A stretch of DNA of 64,000 nt from Diphasiastrum complanatum (GCA_029204225.1 CM055112.1:41880545-41944544), one strand, 5' to 3'; shown: positions 42,287 through 52,743, numbered from the stretch's first letter. The notes: generated by a model not told the origin, from the sequence alone. Made by a program: numbers and translations.

Positions 42287-43723
42287 ATGAAGATGCGAAT
42301 TCAGAAAGTGAGTGTATACACTAAAGCATCAGTGGATCGACAACCGCATGTGAATGAAAGAGAAGAAACTTCTGAAGATGAAGATGATTCCATCAATGAG
42401 TCTGATGAGCAAAGTGATAACGACGAAGCGGATGAGCAAAGCAAGGATAGTGAGTCAGATGAGCAAAGCAACAACAAAAGTCAAGTCTCAGATCCAGATA
42501 CAGTTGCAGGCAACAAAAGTCCAATTCAAGATTTTGATCAACTTACAACAACAGATGGTGAAAATCAGGATTCAGATGAAATTCAAGATTCAGATCAAGA
42601 TGTGAAGATAATTGAACATCCTTTTGAGTTTCACTTCAACCATCAAAGTTCGGATCTTGACCTACATCAATGCCTTAATTTGGTCAATGAACAAGCAACT
42701 ATGGATCGTCAGATTGAGAATATTGCTATGCTCGAGGAAAGTCGATCAAGGCATTCACCAAACTTTCAAATTGAGGACTATATGACACCGATATTCCATG
42801 ATTTGAAATTGAGTGGTTATTTTGAGGATTCGATCTACGAACCATGTCAAATTGATATGGGAGCTTTTGAGAATAATTCTATTTTTGACAATGATCTAAG
42901 GGAGTATGAGGTATTCAACATGGACACTGGTAGAAAAGAAAAGATTTCATTAATCCATGAAAATTATACTTGTATCAATACTTTGGATAATTGTTCAACG
43001 TCTCATGGATCCATTAGTCAAGAGCTTCAAGTGGCTTTTGTTGGAGAACCTTACTCCTATGGATTCTCTAGAACTCAGAAGCCAAATTGTAATTCATGTG
43101 CATATTCAGAATGTATGGATGTGAATAATGATTGGGAACATTCTCTCAGTCAACCAACACTCTATAGGAAGCTAATTTTAAAATATTCCATCAATCTATA
43201 TCAGTTTCTTTGGAGAGGTTTACATTGCTTAGTGGACTCTAATGTGATCAATCTTCAATTGAGTAATGTCAACAATGATTGTTCACCATCAATGGTTATT
43301 TGGAACAATCGAAACATCAAATTCCTGGTTCAACTTTGGAATGTATTTTCATTACTTGGAATTGGTGCTTCAACGATTTATATGGGCGACTGCAAAATTT
43401 ATGTTTCGAGACGAGATTCCATATTTGAGGTCAATCAATTCAAATATTCACTACCACCTATGAATGAGGTATTGACCAAATTTGAAGAAATATATTTTGG
43501 TCAACAATATGCCCAGAGATATGCTTCATCATATGACCGAGTTTCAATATTCATGCCGACTACTTCATATAGAGCATTTATATTTGAACAACAATTCATG
43601 ACTACCATTGCTCATGGAAGAATTATAATGTTCTTCATCAAGTTGGTTAAACAACATGGATTGTCAGCTACGGTAGAAGAGCCAGATGCAACACAAAACC
43701 AAGAATCCAAGGGAATTGGATAA
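42287..43723 (+). CDS. ORF2, acidic protein of unknown function
   Basis: 478 codons, intact. The first 120 residues are very acidic and repetitive (ESDEQSDNDEADEQSKDSE type), then less biased sequence with LHQCLNLVNEQATMD, LYQFLWRGLHCLVDSN, LWNVFSLLGIGASTIYMG, and an end in ESKGIG. I recognise no enzyme motif and no protease site. The same family occurs degraded in the element at 53192-58713, whose corresponding part also ends in SGIG and continues with similar DNA. The frame differs from the Gag ORF and is open from 42242, just after a TAA. Possible roles include a structural or assembly protein; this is inference. Confidence 0.7.
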   Translation: MKMRIQKVSVYTKASVDRQPHVNEREETSEDEDDSINESDEQSDNDEADEQSKDSESDEQSNNKSQVSDPDTVAGNKSPIQDFDQLTTTDGENQDSDEIQDSDQDVKIIEHPFEFHFNHQSSDLDLHQCLNLVNEQATMDRQIENIAMLEESRSRHSPNFQIEDYMTPIFHDLKLSGYFEDSIYEPCQIDMGAFENNSIFDNDLREYEVFNMDTGRKEKISLIHENYTCINTLDNCSTSHGSISQELQVAFVGEPYSYGFSRTQKPNCNSCAYSECMDVNNDWEHSLSQPTLYRKLILKYSINLYQFLWRGLHCLVDSNVINLQLSNVNNDCSPSMVIWNNRNIKFLVQLWNVFSLLGIGASTIYMGDCKIYVSRRDSIFEVNQFKYSLPPMNEVLTKFEEIYFGQQYAQRYASSYDRVSIFMPTTSYRAFIFEQQFMTTIAHGRIIMFFIKLVKQHGLSATVEEPDATQNQESKGIG

Positions 43724-44049
43724 GCATCCAATTTGTTTTGATGTCGAGGAAGCAGACAAAAGAGGATATTGTGGTAATGCACTCTGTCCTTTCCATACAG
43801 ATTGGTTTCCAACAAGCAATATGGTGCTTCATCCACCTCTTCTTCGACCATCAATTTTTCCTCCATGGGAACAAGGATTACAGTCTGAAGCTAGCAAAAT
43901 GGATTCAATTTGATAGCTTTGGATTTGTAATAAGACAATAATTTTGTGGACGACACATCCTCATCAATCTTGACTACTTAACCAAGGCGATCTAGTTGAT
44001 CAGACAAGCGTCTTCATTTTTTAGGACAAAAATGTTTAAGAAAGGGGAG
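43724..44049 (+). other. 3' untranslated region with polypurine tract
   Basis: No frame. Ends with AAGAAAGGGGAG at 44038-44049, the plus-strand primer site, just before the 3' LTR. Confidence 0.7.
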
Positions 44050-44585
44050 TGTCATGTACTTTTAGTACATCAGTGCTTTTCAAGGCAATATAATATTCAT
44101 TGTAAGCTTTGTAGGCCCAAAAGGAGTTATTAGCCTTAAGAACAAGGCGGTTCCCTCTTTAGGCCCTTCAAAGTAACTAATAAGGATAATAGGCCAATAA
44201 GGGCCCAATGTAGTTTAAATTATACTTTACAAGGGATAACTATCTCTCAAGATAGTTAAGTTAAGCTAAGTAAGAGCATTGTCTATAATTAGACAAGAGA
44301 CATCATTTTGTGAATCTTTTGGCTCATTTGCAAGTGAGAGCTTCTAGCTTCCTTGTGAATGTGAGCCATAGGGATCTCCATTGCTAGGTCTCATGTGCCC
44401 TATCTACATGAATCCATGCTCATTTATATTGCCTTGTACTCTTCTTTTCATTTCCAATGTGATTCCATTGAGATATCATTGTTTCTAGCTTTCTATGGAT
44501 ATGCTATCTTGAATGCTTTGTACTTTTCTTGCTCTTAGCTTTACTTCCATTGTAATTGCTATTTGCTTAGATTTGGCACATGACA
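44050..44585 (+). repeat. 3' LTR of the double-Gag element
   Basis: TGTCATGTACTTTTAG to CACATGACA; followed by the target duplication TATTG at 44586-44590. Confidence 0.95.
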
Positions 44586-44590
44586 TATTG

Positions 44591-44853
44591 ATCCTTTGAA
44601 ACCATGCTCAAGCAGATTGCTTCAAGGCATAAAGTGCCTTATGGAGTTTACACACATGATTGTGTTTACCCTCGATAATATAACCTTCAGGTTGCACCAT
44701 GTTAATGTCTTCTTCGATAAATCCATTGAGATATGTTGTCTATACATCCATTTGATGTATTTCAAAATCTACTACAACGACAAATGATAGCAAAGGTCGA
44801 ATAAAAGAATGCTTGACTACTAAATTGAAGGTCTCAGTGTAATCAACATTGTA
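44591..44853 (-). pseudogene. Copia RT N-terminal half (continued from 37984)
   Basis: Minus-strand reading NVDYTETFNLVVKHSFIRPL, FEIHQMDV, LNGFIEEDINMVQPEGYI and LHKALYALKQS, all RT motifs of copia. It joins the piece ending at 37984 through the TATTG target site. Its N-terminal side is cut at 44853 by the next LTR. Confidence 0.8.
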
Positions 44854-45503
44854 TGTGAAAGATTCAACTAGTTTCATCACATTTTGCAATATTTCCATAT
44901 TTGGCATATTGAGGCCAAAACTTGTTTTAGACTTAGAGGTTGACTTTTCAAAGTTCATTAGTCTAAATTTCATTTGAATAAACACTTTTTGAAAGTGTGG
45001 GAAAGATAGAATGCGAGTTTGAGTAGATTCAATTTGAATAAGTTGGGTACATTGAATCTAGACCCAAAATTGGTAGGGTTAGCATTTTGGTGGAAAAGCC
45101 AAGTGGCCAAATAAAGTTTGGACCTGTTATAAAAGGATGTAACTCGTGGAGAGAGTCACCTTCTCTCTTCTTTATCTCATTTCATGCTTATACATGGTTC
45201 TCTTGGGTTCTACTTTCCATTGGTGCACTATCTTGGTGATTGCTTGCAATTCTATGTGTAGAATGATCTATATTTGTTATTTTTGGATCCACACGTATGA
45301 AATATAGTAGCTTGCTGGTTTTGTACGGACAACAACAGTACATAATCATTTCATTCAAGTTTGATCAAGTTCTATTAGTGTTTGCATCTCAAATTGTGTG
45401 TAGATGCTGATTTTTCTACATTGGTGAAATTGGTAGTGTATTTCTCTTTCTAACCAAAGATTATTCAAGTAGATTGGATCTTAAGGATTTGAAATCTTTC
45501 ACA
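44854..45503 (+). repeat. 5' LTR of the replaced-pol copia element
   Basis: TGTGAAAGATTCAACTAG to AATCTTTCACA. TATA box TATAAAAGG at 45128-45136; the same site in the 3' LTR reads TTTAAAAGG. Confidence 0.9.
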
Positions 45504-45515
45504 TGGTATCAGAGC
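45504..45515 (+). promoter_or_regulatory. Primer binding site, tRNA-iMet
   Basis: TGGTATCAGAGC directly after the LTR; full 12-base match to the usual site. Confidence 0.9.
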
Positions 45516-46103
45516 TTGTGTTTCAGGTTATGAAGGAAGAAATCAGATCTATCAATGATTTGGTGAAGATATCAAGTCTAGAGCATGCTAGAGAGGATTC
45601 TACAACAAAATCGGATTTTTTGCTTTTGTAGATTGGATCTTTTGTAGATCAAAACACTAAATAGGTCAATATACTTGTTCAATTCCGTTTTTTGAATTCA
45701 CATGCTGGATTTGGTCGATTTTTGGATCATTGGTTCAGCCTAAGTGGTGGCTTATAGATTGCATATCAAATTTTCAGCATTTGCATGTAGATTTGGAATA
45801 GTCAATTTTTTGTGATTTTGTCAAAACCCTAATTTTGATTGGATCTCTAGATAGTGAGGTTGCTGGACTTCATTTGAGTGTGTTTCAAACTTAGGAAGTG
45901 GCAAAAGTCATTATATTGAGGATAGATCATAGGTTGATCAAGATTCCATGATTCTATGTGTTGACTTGCTTGGATAAGTGCTAGAAGAGAATTTGTGAGA
46001 TAGTTTCAAATCTTGGTGATTTCTTTTGAAAGCATTTGTTGTTGTTCAAAGGAGTGCTTTGTGAATTGAAGCAGGTTGAAAGAGAAGATCAGGTCATTGC
46101 TAC
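45516..46103 (+). other. Leader of the replaced-pol copia element
   Basis: Non-coding stretch between primer site and gag start; no frame of note. Confidence 0.6.
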
Positions 46104-46832
46104 ATGGCACCCTCAATTGGAGTCATGTTGGAAGCCAATGATAGGCTTACCTCAAGTAACTATTCATTATGGAAAGTGAGGATGGAGTCACTTCTTGAGA
46201 TGAATGATGTTTTGGATATTGTTGTAGGTTTGGAGGAGAGACCAGCAACACAACAAGATCAATTGAGGTATGACAAGAGGGCCAAGAAGGCTCTACACAT
46301 GATAAAGATGAATGTTACCAATGAACTTCTCAAGGAAGTTGGTAAGTGCACATCATCTTTGGAAGCTTGGAATTCATTGAAGAAGATTTATGAATCCAAG
46401 TCTACTTCTAGAGTGTTGACTCTAAGAAGGCAAATCTTTTCTTGTTTGCAAAAGAATGAAGAAAGTCCAAGTACTTTTGTTTTGAGAATGAAAGCATTGA
46501 ATGATGAGTTAGTTTGCATAGATGAAAGCAGTAAGGAAGGAGAGCTTATTCAAGTGATTCTTAATGGCTTGTTGGATGCTCATGCTAACATTGTTCAAAG
46601 TATTGCTATTCAAAAGACTTTGCGAAGTTTGATGGATCTTCAAAAGATCTTGATCAATGAGGAATATAGGCTTCAAGCAGGAGGTGGATCTACATCGACA
46701 CTTCAAGAGGATGCTATGTTCACAAATGGCAAATTCAAGGGCAAAACCAAAAGCAAGTGGTCTAAAGGGCAAGATCAAGTGGATGCTTCTTCAAGTGGCA
46801 AAAAGCATATGATCAAAAGGGTAAGCAAGTAG
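46104..46832 (+). CDS. Copia Gag without zinc knuckle
   Basis: 242 codons: MAPSIGVMLEANDRLTSSNY, LWKVRMESLLEMND, AWNSLKKIYESKSTSRVL, ELIQVILNGLLDAHANIV, then a Lys-rich tail. The frame stops at 46830-46832 before any CCHC knuckle, because a deletion joins Gag to the RT N-terminus. Very similar to the gag at 62585. The core is intact, so particles might form if nucleic-acid binding is supplied by another Gag; that is inference. Confidence 0.85.
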   Translation: MAPSIGVMLEANDRLTSSNYSLWKVRMESLLEMNDVLDIVVGLEERPATQQDQLRYDKRAKKALHMIKMNVTNELLKEVGKCTSSLEAWNSLKKIYESKSTSRVLTLRRQIFSCLQKNEESPSTFVLRMKALNDELVCIDESSKEGELIQVILNGLLDAHANIVQSIAIQKTLRSLMDLQKILINEEYRLQAGGGSTSTLQEDAMFTNGKFKGKTKSKWSKGQDQVDASSSGKKHMIKRVSK

Positions 46833-46864
46833 TTTCTGGAAATTATGCTGCTTTCCTAACCTCT

Positions 46865-48043
46865 TTGGATGATCCTACAAGTGTAGATCAAGCAAGGAAA
46901 GAAGAGGAGTGGATCCAAGTAATGAATCTTGAGTATCGATCTCTTATGAAGAGTGGAACATCTTTTGGAGGATCTTCTTGTGTACATGGAGCTATGCAAG
47001 TGGATGGATGTTATCTTGCTGTAAAATCAAGTAATGGATCTGGAAAACAAAGTTTGTTCAATGACTTTGATGGTCAAGTTGAAGATCAAGAGGTTGATCT
47101 CAAAGCACTTCAACTAGTCAAAAGGGAAGGTGACAATTTGGAACTAGTCAAGAGCATCAAAGGAGAGGTAATTGGCAAAGGTGTTATGGATCTGTTTTTA
47201 CAGCATATTGGAGACTCAAGTAAGGTCAAAGGAGCAGCAAGGAAGTGTTGTTCAAGTTTACGTTACTTGTTCTATCTCATGTTTGAGCAATTTCATGTGG
47301 ATGTGTGCAAATTGTCAAGATATGGTAAAACTAGCTACATTGGTGAGCATTGTTTTGATGTTGGATTTGTACTAGCATTCTTGGCTGATTTTGTTGATGG
47401 AAATGAAGCTATTGGAGGTTCATTATGTCACTCATCCATGGCTAAGTTCTCAAGTGTTGAGCTACTTGGTGCCAATACTTGGAGATTGTCAATTTTTGGT
47501 GAATTCATGGTCATTTTCTTGTGTCAAGTAGATCTTGAAGATGGACTAGTGCAAACTACTTGGTTTATGGAGTCATGTGGTGCTGGATTTGCATCATTTA
47601 TGTACTCACCTACTCATGGATTTCCAAGGTTTGATGGTTTCTTGTGGCAAGATGAAGATGGAGGCTCATTCATGGAGTATCATGGTGGATACAAGGCAAC
47701 AAAGGACAAAGGAGGAGGAGACATGCAAGCAAAAGTTGATCACTCATATTTCTTGTTTGTTTGCTGTATTTTTCCAGAGAGTTCAGAGTTGGAAGCATGG
47801 TGGAATCATTTCACTTACATTCTATTTGATTCTTCATGTTTTAGTCACATTTTTACATGTAAAATTGATGTAAGAAATAGTGAAGCATCCCAAGTGGACA
47901 CTATTCTCTATATCAATTATGGTTGTTTCTATTTTGAGCATTACATGATCATTGAAAGGAGATCTATTCTTAGGAAGAAGATCATTCTTATGATGGATCA
48001 AAGTTCTATTGGCAAAAACTATGCTAGGAGCATTGGAAGCTAG
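46865..48043 (+). CDS. RT N-terminal remnant fused to long unknown ORF
   Basis: 392 codons. Residues 1-33 (DDPTSVDQARKEEEWIQVMN, LEYRSLMKSGTS) are the usual N-terminal edge of copia RT. From about residue 34 on the sequence is not copia pol: LALQLVKREGD-type charged parts, KCCSSLRYLFYLMFEQFHVD, FVLAFLADFVDGNEAIGG, TWRLSIFGEFMVIFLCQVD, SELEAWWNHFTYILF. About 345 residues stay open without any domain that I know. An open run this long is not expected from neutral AT-rich DNA but can occur by chance. It may be a captured host sequence or an accessory ORF. The RNase H frame follows 11 bases later. Confidence 0.5.
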   Translation: MDDPTSVDQARKEEEWIQVMNLEYRSLMKSGTSFGGSSCVHGAMQVDGCYLAVKSSNGSGKQSLFNDFDGQVEDQEVDLKALQLVKREGDNLELVKSIKGEVIGKGVMDLFLQHIGDSSKVKGAARKCCSSLRYLFYLMFEQFHVDVCKLSRYGKTSYIGEHCFDVGFVLAFLADFVDGNEAIGGSLCHSSMAKFSSVELLGANTWRLSIFGEFMVIFLCQVDLEDGLVQTTWFMESCGAGFASFMYSPTHGFPRFDGFLWQDEDGGSFMEYHGGYKATKDKGGGDMQAKVDHSYFLFVCCIFPESSELEAWWNHFTYILFDSSCFSHIFTCKIDVRNSEASQVDTILYINYGCFYFEHYMIIERRSILRKKIILMMDQSSIGKNYARSIGS

Positions 48044-48615
48044 GAAAGCGAGTTTTGAGGTACATCATTGGAACTCGAGATTTTGGCATATTGTATGAGG
48101 GATCATCACCTAATCTTTTTGGATTTTCAGATTTGGACTATGCTGGAGATGTAATAGATAGGAAATCCATTAGTGCTTATTGTATTTTCATAGGTGATGG
48201 AGCTATATCATGGATGTCAAAGAAACAAGCCACTATCTCATTGTCATCTAGTGAGGCCGAGTACAAAGCTCTTACACATTGCACAAAGGAGATGGTATGG
48301 ATCAAGAGGATGATCAAGGATATTCACTTGCTGGATTTTTCAGAGAGACCAATAATCTTTTGTGAAAATCAATCAGCCCAAAGAATGGCATCCAATCCTA
48401 TCTTTCATGCTAGGAACAAGCATATTGAGATACAATATCATTTTGTGAGGGAGCGAGTCATTGCAAAGGAGGTGGAGCTTCAACATGTGTCTTCAAGGGA
48501 ATGTGTAGCTGATATCTTCACCAAAGCATTGGGAAAAGACTTGTTCATGAAGCATAGGACTTCACTTGGAGTATTATCAAAGTCTATGCTAAAACTAGTT
48601 GAAGAGGGAGTGTGA
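48042..48615 (+). CDS. Copia RNase H
   Basis: The frame KRVLRYIIGTRDFGILYE enters at about 48042; first ATG at 48055, 186 codons. RNase H motifs: DLDYAGDVIDRKSISAY, SWMSKKQATISLSSSEAEYK, CENQSAQRMASNPIFHARNK, HVSSRECVADIFTKALG, ending in the purine-rich region before the LTR. The domain itself is intact, but with no RT it could be made only from an internal start. It is a remnant of pol. Confidence 0.8.
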
Positions 48616-49253
48616 AAGATTCAACTAGTTTCATCACATTTTGCAATATTTTCATATTTGGCATATTGAGGCCAAAACTTGTTTTAGATTTAGAGGTTGA
48701 CTTTTCAAAGTTCATTAGTCTAAATTTCATTTGAATAAACACTTTTTGAAAGCGTGGGAAAGATAGAATGCGAGTTTGAGTAGATTCAATTTGAATAAGT
48801 TGGGTACATTGAATCTAGACCCAAAATTGGTAGGGTTAGCATTTTGGTGGGAAAGCCAAGTGGCCAAATAGGGTTTGGACCTGCTTTAAAAGGATGTAAC
48901 TCGTGGAGAGAGTCATCTTCTCTCTTTTCTATCTCATTTCATGCTTATACATGGTTCTCTTGGGTTCTACCGTCCATTGGTGCACTATCTTGGTGATTGC
49001 TTGCAATTCTATGTGTAGAATGATCTATATTTTTGGATCCACACGTGTGAAATACAGTAGCTTGCTGGTTTCGTACGGACAACAATAGTACATAATCATT
49101 TCATTCAAGTTTGATCAAGTTCTATTAGTATTTGCATCTCAAATTGTGTGTAGATGCTGATTTTTCTACATTGGTGAAATTGGTAGTGTATTTCTCTTTC
49201 TAACCAAAGATCATTCAAGTAGATTGGATCTTAAGGATCTGAAATCTTTCACA
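48611..49253 (+). repeat. 3' LTR of the replaced-pol copia element
   Basis: Follows GAAGAGGGAG. Matches 44854-45503 apart from scattered substitutions and a 7-base difference at TATATTTGTTATTTT. Confidence 0.9.
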
Positions 49254-49631
49254 TTGAGCACTCCGGTTGAAATTTGGACTGAAGGGTCTGGTTGAAATGT
49301 GACGGTTTTCTTCGGTTGAGATGTGAAAGAAATGTTTGTTCTAAATGTGGAGTTATGACTCCATTCGAGTTTTGAACGATTAGCGGTGGTTGAGGTGTAA
49401 CTCAGGACATGTTAGGATCGTGAAGTTGTGGTTCGGTCCAGACTTGAGTCGTGGAGCTCGTCGTGGTGAGGATCGTGAGACTCCGGTTGAGAAACGAGCA
49501 GGACTTTGGTCGAGACCGAAGTGATGAGCTCGGCAATGAATGTGTAGGAGCTCTCAGACGATGGTGTCGCAACACAAGAGATTGAGATATGGCTTGGTTT
49601 AGAGTGTGGGTAGCTGTGGAACGGTGCCAAA
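49254..49631. other. Unassigned sequence with GC-richer, gene-like composition
   Basis: Repeated GGTTGAGATGTGA/GGTTGAAATGTGA motifs. Minus-strand frames of 70-80 codons lack motifs. A primer-site-like TTTGGCACCGTTCC lies on the minus strand at 49619-49632. Confidence 0.3.
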
Positions 49632-50782
49632 TGTTCACATATTCACTGAATCTGTGAACACGTTTTTTTCTCTTTCTTTTGTTGCTTATCTCTCTTGGAT
49701 TACTTCTATTGTTATGGTTCTTTGTGATTACTCTTCTTATTAGAACGGTTACAGAGTAGAAGCAATATTCAAGGATGCATTACATATTTCCCAGCCTGTC
49801 AGTGGGTAACTCAAATCTGATACTCAGCTACATGCATACACTAGCCATGCAACCATCTATAGCTCAAGCAGATCAACGTTCAGCACAGAGAGCGATCCTA
49901 CTACTAACTATTAAATCAAAGAACAATCAAGAACTAGATTAGCTACTGAAACTAAAACAAGATTCAAGAAACAAGAAACAAGAACAAGAAACAGAAATAA
50001 GATTCCTAGCAACATTTAACAATCTAAGAATCAAGAAACACACATTACTTGATGCCTAGATTATCCAAGAACACACACAAGAACTAGAATGTCAAGACTA
50101 TGCAAGATTTACACCACATTTCTAGCCTCTATAGTTAACTTGAATGCTGATTTCTACAAGATTTCACAAGCAAGAACTGAAGCTAATTCACAACTAAGCA
50201 AGAACAGAAACAAGAACCTAGTTAATCCACAAGCAAGGAATCAAACATGCTCATAGAAATATCACTCAAGATCATTGCCATGAACAAGGAGCTTAGTGAT
50301 CTTCAAGAACTCGTGGAGGATCCTCTTTATTAGCTCAAGAGAACTTGAAACTACAATCAAAGCTCCCTCACAAGAGAGGGGGGCCCTTACATAAGCAAGA
50401 AGGCTGCCCATGTGGAGCCCATGTGGCAATTCCACTAAATTAGAAAGCACATGTGGAATTTGCCCTTCCACTAGAGGTCACCATCAAAAGGTGGCTCAGT
50501 CTTACTATTTTAAGGGGGGTCTACATTTATTACAACTATTCAAGGAAATGTTACTAGCTCCTACATGGTCATTCCTTCTTTGGGATACACCATGTAGGCT
50601 CACATAGTTAATCACTATCATCCTAGCTAGTATTTCCTCGGCTCTCATGCTCGGCTCTCAGCTTCTTCTGCTCTCTTCCTTCTGAGACCTTCTCGGTCAT
50701 GGGTGAGAGATAACTTATGTCTTCAGCTTGGCTCGGCACTAGAGAATTGGCTAACAGTCTAGTATTGGTCTAGTTCTCAGTA
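49632..50782 (-). repeat. Possible LTR, minus orientation
   Basis: Starts TGTTCACA beside a primer-site-like sequence; the first 29 bases form an inverted repeat TGTTCACA/TGTGAACA. A-rich repeats of AACAAGAA and AGATTC follow to 50100. No second copy is present and the right edge is a guess, so the call is weak. Confidence 0.25.
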
Positions 50783-51839
50783 CAACGCCCAATGACCCTA
50801 CTTGCACAAACCACTGCTCCAAACAAATCTCACAATTTTCGGTGCTCAAGCCTTATCCAAAAAAATCTCGAGAGTCACTCATAAAATTGATACAAAAGAG
50901 GCTCCGATTGCCACAAGGCATTCAAACCTTCATGGACAATTTGGATCAAACGAGCTTTTGGTTGTGCAAGTTAATGGTCAATTTAACAGAACCGTTTGAA
51001 AACACTTTCAAACAATAAACAAGAATTTGAAAGGAGCTTATGCTCCTCCCGGCAGACGCACCACTGAAGGATAATAAAACGACCTCCAAATAGACCGCCA
51101 ATTTAAGGAAATACTAATGGAAGTCGGTCTCTACCACAATTACAGCTCAAGCTCCATTGGGCATGGAGTCGAAAATAAGGCCGTTCATGACCACCGGCAC
51201 TGTCAATGGCAATCGGCTAGGCAAATTCCTAACGGTCAACATGCAATTTTCAAATAGCCTACGGAACTCTGAAATGGACAAGAGATCATGCGTGTAAGCT
51301 CTGGCTTTTGAGATACCGATAGGACGTACAAGCCTGACTCGTGTATGAGCTAGAAATCACTTAACGAGTGAGGTACAACAGGGTTAGATTTTGGATGACC
51401 GCCTAATCTTCATCTGAACCATTTGCATAGGCTTCGGAAATACTTGTTACTAGTGGTAGTATGATCTGCAATTAGACCATGAGGATAATATAAAGTTTCA
51501 CAAGTTCGAAATCACGAAAATCCCTAAAGCTAAAAGTAACAACCTCAATAAGGACCGTAAGGCCAAATCTCGATAAACCACAGTCCGAGCAACAATGGAC
51601 AAGCAAGGAATTTTCACAAGTGGTCTTAGGTCAATCCATAAGTGGTCTTGAAGTAATTGGGTCACTAATTCAACACAACACAATGTTTAGAAAGGGGCCT
51701 TCAAATTAGGAGTAAATGGGGCTAGGAGATTTTCCACCAAATGGTGATCATTGGCTCCGGACTTAATAACTTTCAAATGAACAATCTTTGACAGGCAAAG
51801 AAATGGGCTTGGCTTTCTAACCCGTGATCCACAAGGCGG
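50783..51839. other. Unassigned, possibly Ty3-type gag remnant
   Basis: At 51030-51070 a plus-strand reading gives GAYAPPGRRTTEG, which resembles the end of some retroelement Gag or protease leaders. The rest has no long frame. Confidence 0.25.
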
Positions 51840-52310
51840 GGTTCCGAACAAATCCATCGGTCAGGGAGGTAGGAAAAAAGGAGCCGCTAACAGATCGGAG
51901 GTAAGGAGCAGAGCAAACATAGGAGGGTCAGCGAGCAAGCAAACGAAGAGGGAGCGGGCCACCGTAGGCAGCGAGCAAGAGGGAGGCCACGAGGTCAGGT
52001 GATGCCAAGAGGGCTTTTTGGGCCGCAGATCAAGGAGCGGGACAGGGGGATCGCAGGTAAGGCAGGGGATGGAAGAGTCCGCAGGCAGGAGGAGAAGAAG
52101 GTCCGCTGGAGCAGGGTCGCGGTTAGAAGGCAACCACAGGCAGGGAGTGTAAATCAGATCAGAAGGCAGCCACGGGCAGATCCGCAGGTTAGGAAGCGTG
52201 GTCAGGCAGGGTTCTTCCCACACAGACAGAAAACGAGCAGCGATTCATCGCAGGCAAGCAGATAGGCAAGGCAGCAAATCGTGACCAAGCAAGCGAGGGC
52301 AGAGTTTGTA
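51840..52310. other. GC- and purine-rich block with repeated GCAGG/CGCAGG
   Basis: Many copies of GCAGGCAGG, CGCAGGTAAGG and AGCAAGC-type words; G-rich on the plus strand and in sharp contrast to the AT-rich flanks. Frames on both strands here are by-products of the composition. Confidence 0.4.
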
Positions 52311-52329
52311 TGATCCACGATTTTTCATG

Positions 52330-52743
52330 TTAATGCTTTTACAGACCTAGGCCCACCAGTTGAAAATCCAAAACGGCTTCTTAGGAAAGCTCTATTTTTC
52401 TCCTTTCCAAGTAAATCTTCTGAACTGAAATGATACTCAAGCAACGGGTCTGTTGCCGGATTCCAAGCATCATAATCTATGCCATAGGGCATAGCTTAAA
52501 TCCTATTCATCAGCAGAAGAAAATATGAAGCCATTGCGTCTTTCAAAAGGAATGGTAGGGTCATCAGGCAGATCAGATACACTGTCATTCAATCCTCATG
52601 TTATACGGGCCACAGGGATAGCACCATATCTCATAGAAATCATTTGTGTAAGTCCACAAGGCTCAAATATAGAAGGGATCACAAATATATCAGAAGTAGC
52701 ATATATCAAGTGTGAAAGTTTTTCATTGTATTTCAAAACTAGC
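52330..52743 (-). pseudogene. Scrambled fragments of a starch synthase IV-like gene
   Basis: Minus strand, first piece 52743-52506: [20 protein letters not shown], then [20 protein letters not shown] and LNDSVSDLPDDPTIPFERRN, from the C-terminal half of the GT5 catalytic domain (ADP-glucose binding). Second piece 52483-52340: GIDYDAWNPATDPLLEYHF, SSEDLLGKEKNRAFLRSRF, which in starch synthases lies well N-terminal of the first piece. So the order is reversed relative to the protein. Two stops and a frame change exist. The joint near 52470-52500 holds a palindrome (CTATGCCATAGGGCATAG). Starch synthase IV acts in chloroplast starch granule initiation; this copy is dead. Confidence 0.7.

Larger units (their letters stand above)
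37990..44585 (+). mobile_element. Complete non-autonomous LTR retrotransposon, TSD TATTG
   Basis: 6596 bp. LTRs 37990-38524 and 44050-44585 are about 97 percent alike by eye and end in TGTCATG...CATGACA. The element is flanked by TATTG at 37985-37989 and 44586-44590 and interrupts a copia RT. It has a primer site, a polypurine tract, a GC-rich leader with a captured gene fragment, a double-Gag ORF and a second unknown ORF. It has no protease, RT, RNase H or integrase, so it needs enzymes in trans. Similar TR-GAG or LARD-type elements are known in plants; the tandem Gag and the captured fragment are the unusual parts. Confidence 0.9.
44854..49253 (+). mobile_element. Copia element with pol largely replaced by an unknown ORF
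   Basis: 4.4 kb with near-identical LTRs (44854-45503, 48611-49253), an iMet primer site, gag, a 392-codon ORF of mostly unknown sequence, RNase H and a purine tract. Protease, integrase and most of RT are missing. Flanks are TTGTA on the left and TTGAG on the right, and the right flank does not continue the RT found on the left, so there was a later rearrangement or an ectopic recombination. Confidence 0.85.

Noticed and set aside
51861-52223. A 120-codon Pro/Leu-rich minus-strand gene
   Set aside because: Composition artefact of the GC-rich block; frames on both strands are equally open.
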